Shown: in pieces, positions 34,297-44,338 of the stretch
Position numbering within the stretch: position 1 is the stretch's first letter
Layout of the letters: every line of letters starts with the position of its first letter
Source: Dermatophagoides farinae
Lineage: Eukaryota > Arthropoda > Arachnida > Sarcoptiformes > Pyroglyphidae
NCBI RefSeq assembly: GCF_024713945.1
Contig: NW_027461519.1
Span: 1 to 64,000 of the forward strand
Direction: 5' to 3'
Length of the DNA stretch: 64,000 bases
Position numbers and translations under genes: made by a program
Notes under the pieces: model-generated
What the model saw: the letters and a program-made list of their open reading frames with translations, nothing else
Told to the model about the DNA's origin: nothing
The model's database searches: none

Positions 34297-34447
34297 TTAA
34301 CCAAATTTATCACGAACTGGACACTTTTAACTTTTTAAAGTTGGTACTCCTATAAAGTTTAAATATTTTTTTTATAATAAATTTTAACAATATTTATTTA
34401 GTTTAGGGTCATGCTCTAGTTTTTGCTCGGTCAAGTTTCGAGTTTGA

Positions 34448-35320
34448 ATGAGTGGAGATTATGATCTTGTAAACATTGAAGGAAAGCTTTTCATAAACAG
34501 GAAAGACCAGAGCCCTGTAGAATTTAATTCAGATCTCGACGCTTCAAAGATTCAGTATGTTATAAATGCCAATTATTTTTAGCGAGTACTTTCGCAAAAC
34601 TTGCGAAATAAAAAACTATTCTCTTCAGCAAAACAGCTTTCAAATTGACGAAATTGACGAAGATTGCACCAGCTTCGATGAAGATGCTTTCAAAATCGAA
34701 AATTTGGCTAAAAAAAATTTCACTGAGTCAATCCAAACGTTCAAGGTAGAATTGAAATTTCTTTTACAAAAACGTTTACGGGAGTTGTGGAACGCTTATA
34801 AGCTTATAAAGGTTCTGATAGTCGCTCCAAACGAATCTTATTTCGGCTTGATCGTTAGACATCAAATCTTAAAGGCAAATAACCCGATTAAGGATTCGTA
34901 CGACACAAACGGTATTGTACAAATGTCTTTGAAAGATTTCAACGCTTTGTGCAATAACAAATCGAAAGAGCAGGTACGTTAGAATAAAACAATTTGCTTT
35001 AGGCGTTTTCAATTCTCCGAACTTTGTGTTTGATGATCATTCAACTCGTACAGATAACGATCCCTTCCAACGGCACCATTTATACCTTGATAGTCAGCCA
35101 CAATAAAGTAATAGCGAAAAATCCGCGGGAATCGCTATTATTGAAACACGGTTCTGATGGTGAGTTAAACCATGTAACTAGCCAAGTACTGATCAATATT
35201 TTAAAACAAATTGCAATTGAGTTGTCTGTGGAAATCTATAATGATGTGATTCTTCAACTCTTTGCTATATTCGATGTTATGAATAACCCTTCTAGTAGCA
35301 GCTTGCTCAATGTTTCTTAA
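34448..35320 (+). CDS. Hypothetical protein, three exons
   Basis: Exons 34448-34554, 34583-34973 and 35003-35320 are joined over introns of 28 and 29 nt with donors GTATGT and GTACGT. All phases agree and give 271 residues. The N-terminal 90 residues are acidic (EIDEDCTSFDED). The rest is predicted to be alternating helices and strands (FKVELKFLLQKRLRELWNAY, KVLIVAPNES, TIYTLIVSHNKVI). There is no signal peptide or membrane segment, and I do not recognise a family. The LIVAP and LIVSH strands suggest an alpha/beta fold. It converges with the AAA ATPase gene 36 nt away. Confidence 0.75.
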
Positions 35321-35356
35321 ACAGTCTTGGTGGTTTGAAAACACAATTGCGGCACA

Positions 35357-36772
35357 CTAAAGCGATTCGTACCTTGACGAAATGTCTTCCCAAAACTTGA
35401 CGTTTTCTTCGTTCAGCAAAGATGAAGGCTTTATATACTGCAAAGCATTTGTAAATTCGGTTTCTTGGGGAAGCCAAAATGTTTCGTTTGTTAACGCACT
35501 GATGTCTTGGCCTATGTTTTCAATTACCGTTTGGTAGACTAGCTCAGCAGCTTTTATACATAAACTTCGAATGTCACTGCCGTTGTAACCGGATAAATTT
35601 TTTGCGTAAGAATCAACCCAAGAAAGCTCAACATCGTTGGTCAAATTCATTTGTTCAGCATGGTCGCTAAGAATGGTTTTTATTTGAGCTGCTATTGAAA
35701 AATGGTCTGGCAAAGGAATGTATATTCGCTTTGACAGTCTACGCAAGGCTGCTTCATCTAAACAGTTAGGCCTGTTTGTAGCTCCAATAACAATTACTGT
35801 TTTTTTCTCATCATTTGTAAATCCGTCCATGAATTGTAATAATTGGTTCTTCATGCGCGTAGTCGATTCTTCTTCCTTGTCTGTTCGTTTACTCAAAATC
35901 GAGTCAACTTCATCAAAAAAGATTATTGAAGGAGCTAATACTCTAGCTGCACAAAACAACGTTTTTACAAGGCTTTCTGTTTCACCATAAAATTTGCTAG
36001 TCAGATTAGCTGGTGTGACGTTAAAAAAAGCAGCTGCAGACTCTGTAGCGATCCATTTCGCAAGAGTCGTTTTACCTGTTCCGGGTGGACCGAATAATAA
36101 AATGCCGTTAGTCGGTCGATATAAACCTTTGTGTATGTCGGGACGACAAAGAGGTCTTAGTATCTTGTTTTTAATTAACGCTTTAACTTTTTCTAAGCCA
36201 GCGATGCTGTGTTCTGTGACATCAAGGCCCGAAGGCAGAGTCAAACACGTCAACATTTGTTGTAGATGTGCTTCAGAAAGTTGTGGGTAACTTTCTAAAA
36301 CTAGTTCGACAGGACCTTTTTGCGGTTTAGTTTGTTCCGGTATAATAGTTTGGCTGTCTAACTGATGTAAGTTTTTTCGAAAACCTATAACAGGCTTCAT
36401 CTGATTACTACTTTTTTGACTATTTTGAATTTTATTTTTTGCCTCTGTGTTTAAGAGGTCATAAGCCGGTTTGAAACTGTCATTTTCATAAGCTACGTCG
36501 TTGTCTTGCCGTTGGGTATAGCCATAAAGCTCTTCATTGTCCGAGTCGGTTAGTTTGTTTTTATTGTTCGTGATTTGAACCCCGAAATTCAGCAAATTTT
36601 TAGATCTTTTTGCGGGCCTGCGTTTAAAATTCAGGTAATTTTTTTGTACTGGATTTTCATTTAAAGATTCTTCTGTTGTCGAATTAGTATCTGAAAGATT
36701 GTCTTCAGCTCGTCTGTTACGTTTTTTTCGAGCAAAAGTCGTTCGCTGCCAGTGATTCCATACTTGACTCAT
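35357..36772 (-). CDS. AAA ATPase of the meiotic clade (katanin/spastin/fidgetin-like)
   Basis: A 471-residue protein with one AAA module. Residues 1-150 are basic and polar, with nuclear-localisation-like runs near 15-22 and 51-57. Walker A is GPPGTGKTT at 228-236, the pore-loop region SKFYGETES is at about 259, and Walker B IIFFDEVDS is at 283-291. The sensor-1 region is IVIGATNRP, and arginine fingers lie in AALRRLSKRIYIPLP near 344. This set and the ending KFWEDI are typical of microtubule-severing enzymes and their relatives. The pore loop is closer to katanin (SKYRGESE), while the RRLSKRIYIPLP block is closer to spastin/FIGNL1, so I leave the paralogue open. No N-terminal MIT domain is evident. 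Confidence 0.88.
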   Translation of the reverse strand: MSQVWNHWQRTTFARKKRNRRAEDNLSDTNSTTEESLNENPVQKNYLNFKRRPAKRSKNLLNFGVQITNNKNKLTDSDNEELYGYTQRQDNDVAYENDSFKPAYDLLNTEAKNKIQNSQKSSNQMKPVIGFRKNLHQLDSQTIIPEQTKPQKGPVELVLESYPQLSEAHLQQMLTCLTLPSGLDVTEHSIAGLEKVKALIKNKILRPLCRPDIHKGLYRPTNGILLFGPPGTGKTTLAKWIATESAAAFFNVTPANLTSKFYGETESLVKTLFCAARVLAPSIIFFDEVDSILSKRTDKEEESTTRMKNQLLQFMDGFTNDEKKTVIVIGATNRPNCLDEAALRRLSKRIYIPLPDHFSIAAQIKTILSDHAEQMNLTNDVELSWVDSYAKNLSGYNGSDIRSLCIKAAELVYQTVIENIGQDISALTNETFWLPQETEFTNALQYIKPSSLLNEENVKFWEDISSRYESL

Positions 36773-36874
36773 TACGCATCTTATGCCACTTTTCTACACA
36801 CATTTTATATTATCGACAATATGATTTTATAGGTCGGAAATTATACCAATAAAGAAAAAATCAAATTAATTTTT

Positions 36875-38167
36875 ATGATCCATGAGCCTGCCAAAGTTAA
36901 TTTAAGAGATGCATTAGTTATAGCTAACTTTCCTGTAGTGAGGGAATTTTTAGTAGACAGTGATTCACATAAAATACTAACTAGTAATAAGAAACTGATC
37001 GACGAGAGTAGCTATTTAGATTTATTTTATCAGATACTAGAAGGTAAAAAAAAACAAAAACTTGTCGAAGAAAAGCAAAAACAAAATCTTAAGAAGCAGG
37101 AACGAATCAAAAATATTTTGCATTCACATGACCAAAATAACCACGATCTTGTTCAAAGTAAAAATTATGAATTTTTGAAAAAAGAACTAGAGCCTTACAA
37201 GCTCGCGTCTAACAGCAATAATTCATTTATGAGTAAAATAACAAAAAACATGAGAGATAAGCTACTGAGTATACTGAGAAAAAGCAACATTAAAATCAAA
37301 GACGATTCATACTGGTCCGCTCTTTTGTACAAACTTGGAATTGAAGTTAGTTCTAAGAATAAACTTGATTCCTTTGCTGAAAACTTAAAGTTTTTAAATT
37401 TTTTAGACGACTTAACTAGTACACATTCATTTTTTTTGACAAACAAAGATTTAAATATACAAAATTGTAATTTACCGTCGAAATGGCCTCATGAGGCTGA
37501 ATTCTGTGATAAGGATTTTATTTTATTTAACAGCGATACCACAACGCTGGTTCAAAACACGAAATTGATTTCTAATAAAATAATTACCAAAAAATGTGGA
37601 TCTTATAACAACTTGCAGTTAAAGCTCGGATATTTTATCGCTAGCCCAGCAGTTAAAAACTCAATAGAAGACATTGTTAAAATTTGCAACACTAGTTGGC
37701 CTCTTGGCCATAAAATCAATAGTAACGTTGTGCCAGAGGTTTGTGATTCGACACTGTTATTTGTCATACAACTAAATAATCTTGGTTACGTAAATTTAAA
37801 ATTTTTTTCGGGTGGTCTAGTTCGAGAAAAAATACCAAACATATTATTGCAGAAAATATCGGACAAGCTGGTGCTAGCGGCGAATAAACTGAACAACAAC
37901 GAAAGCAGAGCAATTTACCTACTAAACAACATTTCAAAGCAATTAGTCTTTGATTTTTCGGATTTATTCACCCGGCCACGAATCCTAAATCAACTTGTGG
38001 TGTTAGTTATTATTTTCTTATTTTGGTTTATTTTTTTTGGAATTACAGGATATAAAATTTTGATGTCGATTCGACTAGAAAACAAAACTCAAGCTGATAA
38101 AAAACAAAAAACAATAAAAATCACAAACGTTGACGAAAGCTATCTTTGCAAGGAAAAGTTGATTTAG
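36875..38167 (+). CDS. Hypothetical protein with C-terminal membrane anchor
   Basis: A 430-residue protein. The N-terminal half is charged and coiled-coil-like, with a Lys/Gln-rich stretch at about 58-75. One strong hydrophobic segment lies near residues 378-398 (VLVIIFLFWFIFFGITGY), with a short basic tail, giving a tail-anchor-like topology with most of the protein in the cytosol. A few Cys are present (C-N-L, EFC, KKC), but there is no signal peptide. I recognise no domain. The gene is divergent from the AAA ATPase with 102 nt between starts and is followed by the zinc-finger gene after 57 nt. Confidence 0.75.
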   Translation: MIHEPAKVNLRDALVIANFPVVREFLVDSDSHKILTSNKKLIDESSYLDLFYQILEGKKKQKLVEEKQKQNLKKQERIKNILHSHDQNNHDLVQSKNYEFLKKELEPYKLASNSNNSFMSKITKNMRDKLLSILRKSNIKIKDDSYWSALLYKLGIEVSSKNKLDSFAENLKFLNFLDDLTSTHSFFLTNKDLNIQNCNLPSKWPHEAEFCDKDFILFNSDTTTLVQNTKLISNKIITKKCGSYNNLQLKLGYFIASPAVKNSIEDIVKICNTSWPLGHKINSNVVPEVCDSTLLFVIQLNNLGYVNLKFFSGGLVREKIPNILLQKISDKLVLAANKLNNNESRAIYLLNNISKQLVFDFSDLFTRPRILNQLVVLVIIFLFWFIFFGITGYKILMSIRLENKTQADKKQKTIKITNVDESYLCKEKLI

Positions 38168-38224
38168 TAGATTTATTCTAGTAGTATTTCTGCGTTATTC
38201 GTTAAGATTATTAACCTTTGAAAT

Positions 38225-39088
38225 ATGTCTTACACATGTGCAGTTTGTGGTTCTAATTATGCTCGAAAAGATGGACTTAAACGTCATGAAAAGAACGCTC
38301 ACAAAAAAGATACAGAAATTGTCGAAAAAAAATTTATATGTGAGATCTGCAACAAAGCATGGGAATTTCAGTTTGAATTAAACAGACATGTTCGCACAGT
38401 GCACAACAAAATTTTTAGATGTCATATTCATCCCATTTTATTAAAATACGGTTACGTTTCCTGTAATCATTCCTTCAGTAAACTTATCCAGCTGATGTAC
38501 CATATTTGTTACAAACATCGGAATCTCGTCAATCCTGCTCTGCTGAGATTAATTTTGTTTTTTTCCCTATCCAAAGTAGAGTCTTCTGAATTAATAAACT
38601 CTGATCTGTTAAATTTAATACAAACCAAGCTAAATGCTGTCACTTACAGTTCAAAAATCGATAACGCCGAACTAATTAACTTATGCCATTCTTTCACCAC
38701 TCAGTTGGATGATGACTTAGTAAAAAATTTAGTTACCAAGATCGATCTTTACACAGAAAAAGATAGCAACGAGCAAATTTCAATTTGTTTCTTTGATGAG
38801 TGTTTCGACGCGAAGTTTGCCACGCGTAGAGCATGGTACACTCATCTTCAACGGCACATTAATCCAACTTACACTTGCGAAGAATGTGGTATGAAATTCT
38901 TAACGTACACGTCATTTTCTAACCATTACACTACGACAAATCACTCTGTTTCAAGCAAGAAAAGACTAACTCCGTCTCATTCAGATTATTCAGATTACAT
39001 TTACAAGTGTGAAAGTTGTGATGTAATTTTTTACGAAAAGCACGAATGGCTTAACCATATTAAAAAATATCATTCTACTAATGTTTAA
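38225..39088 (+). CDS. C2H2 zinc-finger protein
   Basis: A 287-residue protein with five or more C2H2 fingers. Two canonical fingers lie at the N terminus (YTCAVCGSNY...HEKNAH; FICEICNKAW...HVRTVH). A degenerate finger follows (CHIHPILL, with CNHSF and HICYKH). After a helical linker of about 70 residues come three at the C terminus: CFFDECFDAKF...HLQRH, YTCEECGMKF...HYTTTNH and YKCESCDVIF...HIKKYH. Such arrays usually bind nucleic acid, so a role in transcription or RNA processing is likely by family, but the target is unknown. The gene ends 26 nt before the convergent four-TM gene. Confidence 0.88.
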   Translation: MSYTCAVCGSNYARKDGLKRHEKNAHKKDTEIVEKKFICEICNKAWEFQFELNRHVRTVHNKIFRCHIHPILLKYGYVSCNHSFSKLIQLMYHICYKHRNLVNPALLRLILFFSLSKVESSELINSDLLNLIQTKLNAVTYSSKIDNAELINLCHSFTTQLDDDLVKNLVTKIDLYTEKDSNEQISICFFDECFDAKFATRRAWYTHLQRHINPTYTCEECGMKFLTYTSFSNHYTTTNHSVSSKKRLTPSHSDYSDYIYKCESCDVIFYEKHEWLNHIKKYHSTNV

Positions 39089-39114
39089 CCTTTTCAACAA
39101 AATACAAATTACGT

Positions 39115-39555
39115 CTAGACGAATTGAAGCTTTTTGTCCAACTTAATGTCGTTGTAGCTCACTTGGCCATAGAGCGAATAAGCGAAAAATCCATGAAGAA
39201 CTCCCGCAATTATTTTTAAAATCATGTTAATCAAAAAATGTACTTTTGCTGCTTCTGAATAAAATGAAAATCGGTGAGGAAAGACCAATATCGGAAGAAT
39301 TACGATGTCCACAAAACACAGGATGATGTATACAAGCCTGTGCACGAAAAAGATTGTCGCTTTCTGCTTTGTCCGGAGCATAGTGTCGAACGCCATTTGT
39401 AATGCCACAGTAGCACAAAGGAAAATCACAGCATACAACGAGTGAGTAAAGGCAAGAAAAAAGTCTATAAAATATCGTTTTTAATACTACTTACTTGCGA
39501 CTGTTGTAATGACAACCGATATATTGTCTACGTATCTAATTTTATCAAAATCCAT
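39115..39555 (-). CDS. Small four-TM membrane protein
   Basis: Two exons on the minus strand, 39555-39495 and 39464-39115, over a 30-nt intron with donor GTAAGT. The joined product is 136 residues. It begins MDFDKIRYVDNISV and has about four hydrophobic segments: one spanning the exon junction into YAVIFLCATVALQM, then FVHRLVYIILCFVDIVILPI, then FLINMILKIIAGVLHGFFAY. The C terminus is short and charged. The layout resembles small endomembrane tetraspan proteins, but I do not recognise a specific family. Without the first exon the gene would lack an ATG, which supports the splice. Confidence 0.75.
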
Positions 39556-39692
39556 TCTAGCGTCTTCAGCTAAATTTTTTTTTCATTTTGAAGAAAACTT
39601 TTTCCGTGGTGCTTTCACAAAAATAAAATAATATTCATTTATAAATAAATATTTTGATCTTATTTATTCATTTATTAAAAAATGGCTCTCAA

Positions 39693-40204
39693 ATGGCAGA
39701 ACAACACAACGGAGAAATAATATTAAATAAACTTTCAAAAAATGAGCTTCTCATTTTACAAAAACAGATTCAAACGGTACGTTTTTCTAATAGTATGAGT
39801 TTTAGTCTCATTATAGCACTTTAGAACAAGTTAAAGTTCTTGGAAGCACTCTACAGCGAATTAAATCGTCAGAAGGCGTTTTGGCTCAACTAACTGAAGA
39901 CAAAAGAAAAGAAGTAAGTCAAAAAGCCTAAAACTATACTTAGATCCTTGTTCCCTTATCGTCCACGTTGTATAAAAAAGCCGAAATTATAAATCCAGAC
40001 AAATATATTATTGATCTGGGTTGTAATTATTTCATTGAACGTACTTTGGACGACCACATAAACTATTTTAATAGTCTTAATGAAAAGTTCACACCGATCT
40101 ACCAGTCGCTCGAGGCAAAAGTAAATCAAACAGTTAAAACTTTGCAGGAAATCAACTTGCTTTTGAAAGCCCAACCTACCAACACTCCCAAAACTGCGTC
40201 ATAA
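39693..40204 (+). CDS. PFDN5: Prefoldin subunit 5
   Basis: An alpha-class subunit of prefoldin, the co-chaperone that hands unfolded actin and tubulin to CCT. Three exons (39693-39776, 39806-39913, 39944-40204) are joined over introns of 29 and 30 nt, and all phases agree. The product is 150 residues against about 154 in animals. Joined, it aligns with PFDN5 along its length: NELLILQKQIQT and LEQVKVLGSTLQRIK form the first coiled-coil helix, ILVPLSSTLYKKAEI and YIIDLGCNYFIERT form the beta hairpin core, and LNEKFTPIYQ begins the second helix. The last 6 nt overlap the 3' end of XPA on the other strand. Its client-accepting partner CCT6 is also in this window, although far away. Confidence 0.92.
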
Positions 40205-40705
40205 GTCAATCTCAATGAAATCTTCTGTAGTTTTACTTGTTTCTGTTTTTAATTTTTTGCTCGGATTCATAGTATCAAGCGAAGAAAACATTTTACTGAT
40301 TTTCTTACTTTGTCTTTCATCTTTAATTTTATGCCAATTAGCCTCCGAGCCATAAATTTTCGTTTGTAATTCCATTATTTGAAATTTGTAATATAAATTT
40401 ACTTTTCTTCCATTTTTAGTGGTGCTGGTTTCCATGGCTACGACATTATTTTTTACTGCGTTCGAAAGCACGGAAAGACTTATTCCATAGTTTTCAATAG
40501 TTTCACTCTGTGTGACTTTTTGATAAAATCGTTTATTAATATTAATACATTTATTGCAAACAAGGTGGTTATTTTTTGCTAGTGAATCCACTACGTATTT
40601 TTGGTTTCCACATCTGTGACAAAAACCTGTAATGGTTTGCGCAACGAAATCGTCACTGTACTTCTCCCAATAAAAAAACTTTACATCTTTTTGGGGGTTA
40701 AACAT
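40199..40705 (-). CDS. XPA: XPA/Rad14-like nucleotide excision repair protein
   Basis: A DNA-damage verification factor of nucleotide excision repair, 168 residues. The zinc finger is C29-x2-C32-x17-C50-x2-C53, the same spacing as in human XPA. The DNA-binding domain follows, with KVNLYYKFQIMELQTKIYGS matching the family block around LYLKLQI and WGS, then a basic helix (KIKDERQSKKISK). The N-terminal RPA- and ERCC1-binding region of animal XPA is almost entirely missing, so this is a minimal form. The C terminus is short and acidic (EDFIEIDL). The 3' end overlaps PFDN5 by 6 nt, and the start codon is only 22 nt from that of the kinesin. Confidence 0.87.
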   Translation of the reverse strand: MFNPQKDVKFFYWEKYSDDFVAQTITGFCHRCGNQKYVVDSLAKNNHLVCNKCININKRFYQKVTQSETIENYGISLSVLSNAVKNNVVAMETSTTKNGRKVNLYYKFQIMELQTKIYGSEANWHKIKDERQSKKISKMFSSLDTMNPSKKLKTETSKTTEDFIEIDL

Positions 40706-40727
40706 ATAAAAAAAGAAAAAAATATTT

Positions 40728-43700
40728 ATGCCGAATTCGCAATGTAAAGTTTATTGTAGAATCCGGAATAACTACGAAGACGACGAAAAATTTTCTTTTG
40801 ATTACACCCAAGACTTGGTCAGAATAGACTCTATTAAGACATGCTATTATTTTGACCACGTGTTCGACGACTTAACAACTGATGAAGAACTTTACGATTG
40901 CACTGCAAAAAATATAGTCGACGGATTATTTGGCCAGACTAATGGAACTTTGATCCTGTATGGACAAACTGGGAGTGGAAAAACTTATTTGATGGGATTA
41001 GAAAATGGCCAGCGAGGTTTGATTTACAACACTTTTTGCGACATATTTGATCGATTGGCTAAATTGCCCTCAAATGATATTACACATAAAGTTAAAGTGA
41101 CTTTTATCGAAGTCTATGGTAACGATCTTTACGATCTTTTTGACAAAAATCCTGTTAAAGTTCCTATAACTTCTCCTATTATCGAGGATAAAAATCATTT
41201 CATGCAGTTACGAGGATTGACAGAACACATTGTTACTAATTTAGATCAGGCTGTAAAACTTACTCAAAACGGCATATCTAAAAGAGTAACATACTCTCAC
41301 CAACTTAACGCGTATTCCTCTCGCAGTCATGCCATTTTCAATATATATTTGGAATCGACAACCACCTGGCAAACTAAATTGGCGAAACTAACTTTAATTG
41401 ATCTCGCTGGAAGTGAACGCGTCAAGCGTACTAAAAGCTTAGGAAAAAATTTCAGAGAAGGTATCTATATAAATCAAAGTTTACTGGCTTTGGCCAAGGT
41501 TATTAAACTGAAGAGTTCGAACCAAAACAATGTGCATGTTCCGTATCGATCTTCCAAACTAACGCGACTCCTGCAAGATACGTTAGATGGCCGCAGCAAA
41601 CTTAGCTTTATAGCTTGTATAGACTGCAGAATTGATAATTTGGGCGAATCTTTAAACACTTTTCGCTATGCAAATCAAATGCGCAACATCAAATGCGATG
41701 ATTTGAAATCTCGAGCAGTGATAATCGATACGGCTGAAATCAATCGTAATTCACAATTTAAACACATGGGCACAAACTATGATGACGTGCTGAAAGAACT
41801 TAGCTTCTACAAACAAAAATATTTTGAATTGAAGAATGTACATGAAAAAACAAAAGGAATACGCAACAATAAATATTGTCATTTAAACTCTCATAACTTG
41901 TTCAACATGTATTTAAAACCAGATGACAAGTATAGCTTTGAAACAAAAAAATCTCAAATCGTCACTTACATTAACCAATTATTAGCTAACTATACTTATG
42001 AACAACAGTTATGGCTTGAGCATTATAAAGGATTTAAAAATAACATAGATTTTCAAGAAAATACAAAATTAGATGCGGATTCTTCAAATAAACGTTGCTT
42101 GAACAGCAACAATAAAACTTTCACTCCTTCCAACTCTAGTATTAAATACATGAAACTACTCGAAGAAAAAATAAAATACATCAATAGAAAAATTGGATAT
42201 TATCGGACTGAACTATCAATATTGTTAAGTAACTCTGAAACCGAACCTTCGATTGATCATGATCGAAGTTTTTACGAAAAAAGCCTCGATGCTGAAATAA
42301 AAAATTATGAGGTCCTGCATAACTTTGACGACGGTCATATCTCCGAACCTTTTGACATCAATCAAAAAGTTGTAAATACAATTAAACATAATACTGCTGT
42401 GCCGTCAGACGAATCTTTCTTAAAACAAAAACGTATTCTCACCGATTTAATCAACTACCGCTTTGCTCAGCATATTAAAATCAATTTGTTATCAGATATC
42501 AATTTTAAATTAGAATCAATTAAAATAAAGTACAACACTTCTGACACGCCAACCCTGTCGGGCAGTGATTCTATAAAATCGCTGATTTATGAAGCTAATG
42601 TGAATGAATTTGAAAAAAAAAAACTCACATTAGAGGAAGAACTTCTGAATTTACAAAAAGACATTGACAAGTATTTAGAAGAAAATCAAAACGCTATAAT
42701 GTCTGATCTTTTTCAAATGTACTGTATAGCTTTTGAATGTTTAAATAAACAAAAGCTTCTTTTGCATTATACTTCGCTTGATGCAGTGAAACTGCTCGAT
42801 GAAATCGACCTGCTCCGTAAAAACTTGTCTTTTGAAAAAAATTTACGCAAACGAAAGGAATTAGAGTTGTATAATGAAATGTTAGACAACGAAATAAAAC
42901 ACACGAAAGACAAGCTAATGCTTTTAAAGAATGATCAGTCTACTTTAGAAATAACTCAAGCTCCCAGCGCAGAAAATTTTCAAAACGATACAAAAGTATC
43001 TACCTCAATTACTTTACTGGAAAACAACTTAACTGAGATTCAAGCAAAAAAACGTATTTTGGAAAAGTTTTACAACTACGATAACATTGAAAACCAAATT
43101 GAAAAGAGATTAGAAGATTTAGGTTTATCTAAGAAAAAAATTAAAACCGAGAATACCATTTACAACGAGCTTAATTCTACGGATGAGTTTTTTCTCGACG
43201 ATTCTGATTTATTCAACTCAAAAAAACCTACGAACTCGAATTGCAATCTGGATGTATTCAAATCTTACAACTTCGAAGATATGATTTTTATTAAGTTACT
43301 AAACAAAATTTTGTTTGTGGTTAAAAAAAATAGTTGTAGTTGTTATTCAGTTACCGAAAAAGATCTTATTTTTTGTTATGAATATTTGATAATGTCAAAT
43401 AATATATTCGAAATTGTCTATGTTGAAGAAAAAAGTAAGTATTGTTTGGTTGCACAGGAAGGAGTGTATATCGTTGATCTGACTAAAAAAACAATTCAAT
43501 ATTTTGAACTATCAAAGTCAACTCACTTAACCGCTGCGGTTTATATACAGAAGTCTTACGTTTGTATAGCATTTGAACATGAAGGCTTACGAATATATAA
43601 TATAAATCAAGATTTGACTACCCCTGTTTGCAAAATTCCTGTTCGTGAAACCAAAGTTACTGCATTATCGTATATTAAGATAGCGAGCGAGTCAGATTGC

Positions 43701-44231
43701 GCAAACGTTATTCCGGCAGCTGAAACTTCGTATCTTAACGGACTAATATTTGGAAGCGAGTCGGGTATAATAAAAATATGGGATACTGGTTGGAAGTCTA
43801 TTTCTGTGATGCCATCAGAAACACCAGTCACTAATATAAAAATTGACGAATCGTTCTTCATTATCGATGTTTTTGTTACTAAAAAAAATATGAACGATTT
43901 ACTACATTGGAGAATCGATAGATCTACTTTAGAAATAATTTCGTTGCGAGATCGACCAGCTAATGACAAAAAAAAATTTCGTCAGTCTTTATGTCTGTAT
44001 GAGAATGCTTTGTCCAGTTTTTCATGTGTAGATTGTACACAAAAAAATGTTTTTTGTGGATTGTCTGACGGCAAAATCAAATACGGAAATTATTTAAATC
44101 GTAGCAGTACAGAACTTGTCGATGTATCTGAATTCGGTTCTTCTATTAACAATATTTTTATAGTTAATTTAAATCTCATAATTATAGGGTGCGAAAATGG
44201 TGCGGTATTTTTTGCTCGGTTTTCTAAATAA
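40728..44231 (+). CDS. Kinesin-4 family motor with C-terminal beta-propeller (KIF21-like)
   Basis: A microtubule motor of 1167 residues. The N-terminal motor domain, at about 1-335, carries the P-loop GQTGSGKT at 79-86, switch I NAYSSRSH, switch II LIDLAGSE, and the block HVPYRSSKLTRLLQDTLDG, closest to kinesin-4 (KIF4/KIF21). The neck, NTFRYANQMRNIKC, marks the end of the motor. A long charged region with coiled-coil stretches spans about 350-860. The last 300 residues contain WD40-like beta strands (LIFGSESGIIKIWDT, NVFCGLSDGKIKYG). Motor, coiled coil and WD40 in this order is the KIF21 layout. In animals KIF21 tunes microtubule growth. Here a role in cytoplasmic or ciliary microtubules is inference. 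Confidence 0.88.
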   Translation: MPNSQCKVYCRIRNNYEDDEKFSFDYTQDLVRIDSIKTCYYFDHVFDDLTTDEELYDCTAKNIVDGLFGQTNGTLILYGQTGSGKTYLMGLENGQRGLIYNTFCDIFDRLAKLPSNDITHKVKVTFIEVYGNDLYDLFDKNPVKVPITSPIIEDKNHFMQLRGLTEHIVTNLDQAVKLTQNGISKRVTYSHQLNAYSSRSHAIFNIYLESTTTWQTKLAKLTLIDLAGSERVKRTKSLGKNFREGIYINQSLLALAKVIKLKSSNQNNVHVPYRSSKLTRLLQDTLDGRSKLSFIACIDCRIDNLGESLNTFRYANQMRNIKCDDLKSRAVIIDTAEINRNSQFKHMGTNYDDVLKELSFYKQKYFELKNVHEKTKGIRNNKYCHLNSHNLFNMYLKPDDKYSFETKKSQIVTYINQLLANYTYEQQLWLEHYKGFKNNIDFQENTKLDADSSNKRCLNSNNKTFTPSNSSIKYMKLLEEKIKYINRKIGYYRTELSILLSNSETEPSIDHDRSFYEKSLDAEIKNYEVLHNFDDGHISEPFDINQKVVNTIKHNTAVPSDESFLKQKRILTDLINYRFAQHIKINLLSDINFKLESIKIKYNTSDTPTLSGSDSIKSLIYEANVNEFEKKKLTLEEELLNLQKDIDKYLEENQNAIMSDLFQMYCIAFECLNKQKLLLHYTSLDAVKLLDEIDLLRKNLSFEKNLRKRKELELYNEMLDNEIKHTKDKLMLLKNDQSTLEITQAPSAENFQNDTKVSTSITLLENNLTEIQAKKRILEKFYNYDNIENQIEKRLEDLGLSKKKIKTENTIYNELNSTDEFFLDDSDLFNSKKPTNSNCNLDVFKSYNFEDMIFIKLLNKILFVVKKNSCSCYSVTEKDLIFCYEYLIMSNNIFEIVYVEEKSKYCLVAQEGVYIVDLTKKTIQYFELSKSTHLTAAVYIQKSYVCIAFEHEGLRIYNINQDLTTPVCKIPVRETKVTALSYIKIASESDCANVIPAAETSYLNGLIFGSESGIIKIWDTGWKSISVMPSETPVTNIKIDESFFIIDVFVTKKNMNDLLHWRIDRSTLEIISLRDRPANDKKKFRQSLCLYENALSSFSCVDCTQKNVFCGLSDGKIKYGNYLNRSSTELVDVSEFGSSINNIFIVNLNLIIIGCENGAVFFARFSK

Positions 44232-44338
44232 CTAAAATTAACTATTGTGTCAGAAAACCAAATTCGCTTTATAATAAGCAACATGCATAATTTACAGCTC
44301 AGAATTTAAATAGAAAATTACAAACGAATACCTCAAAA

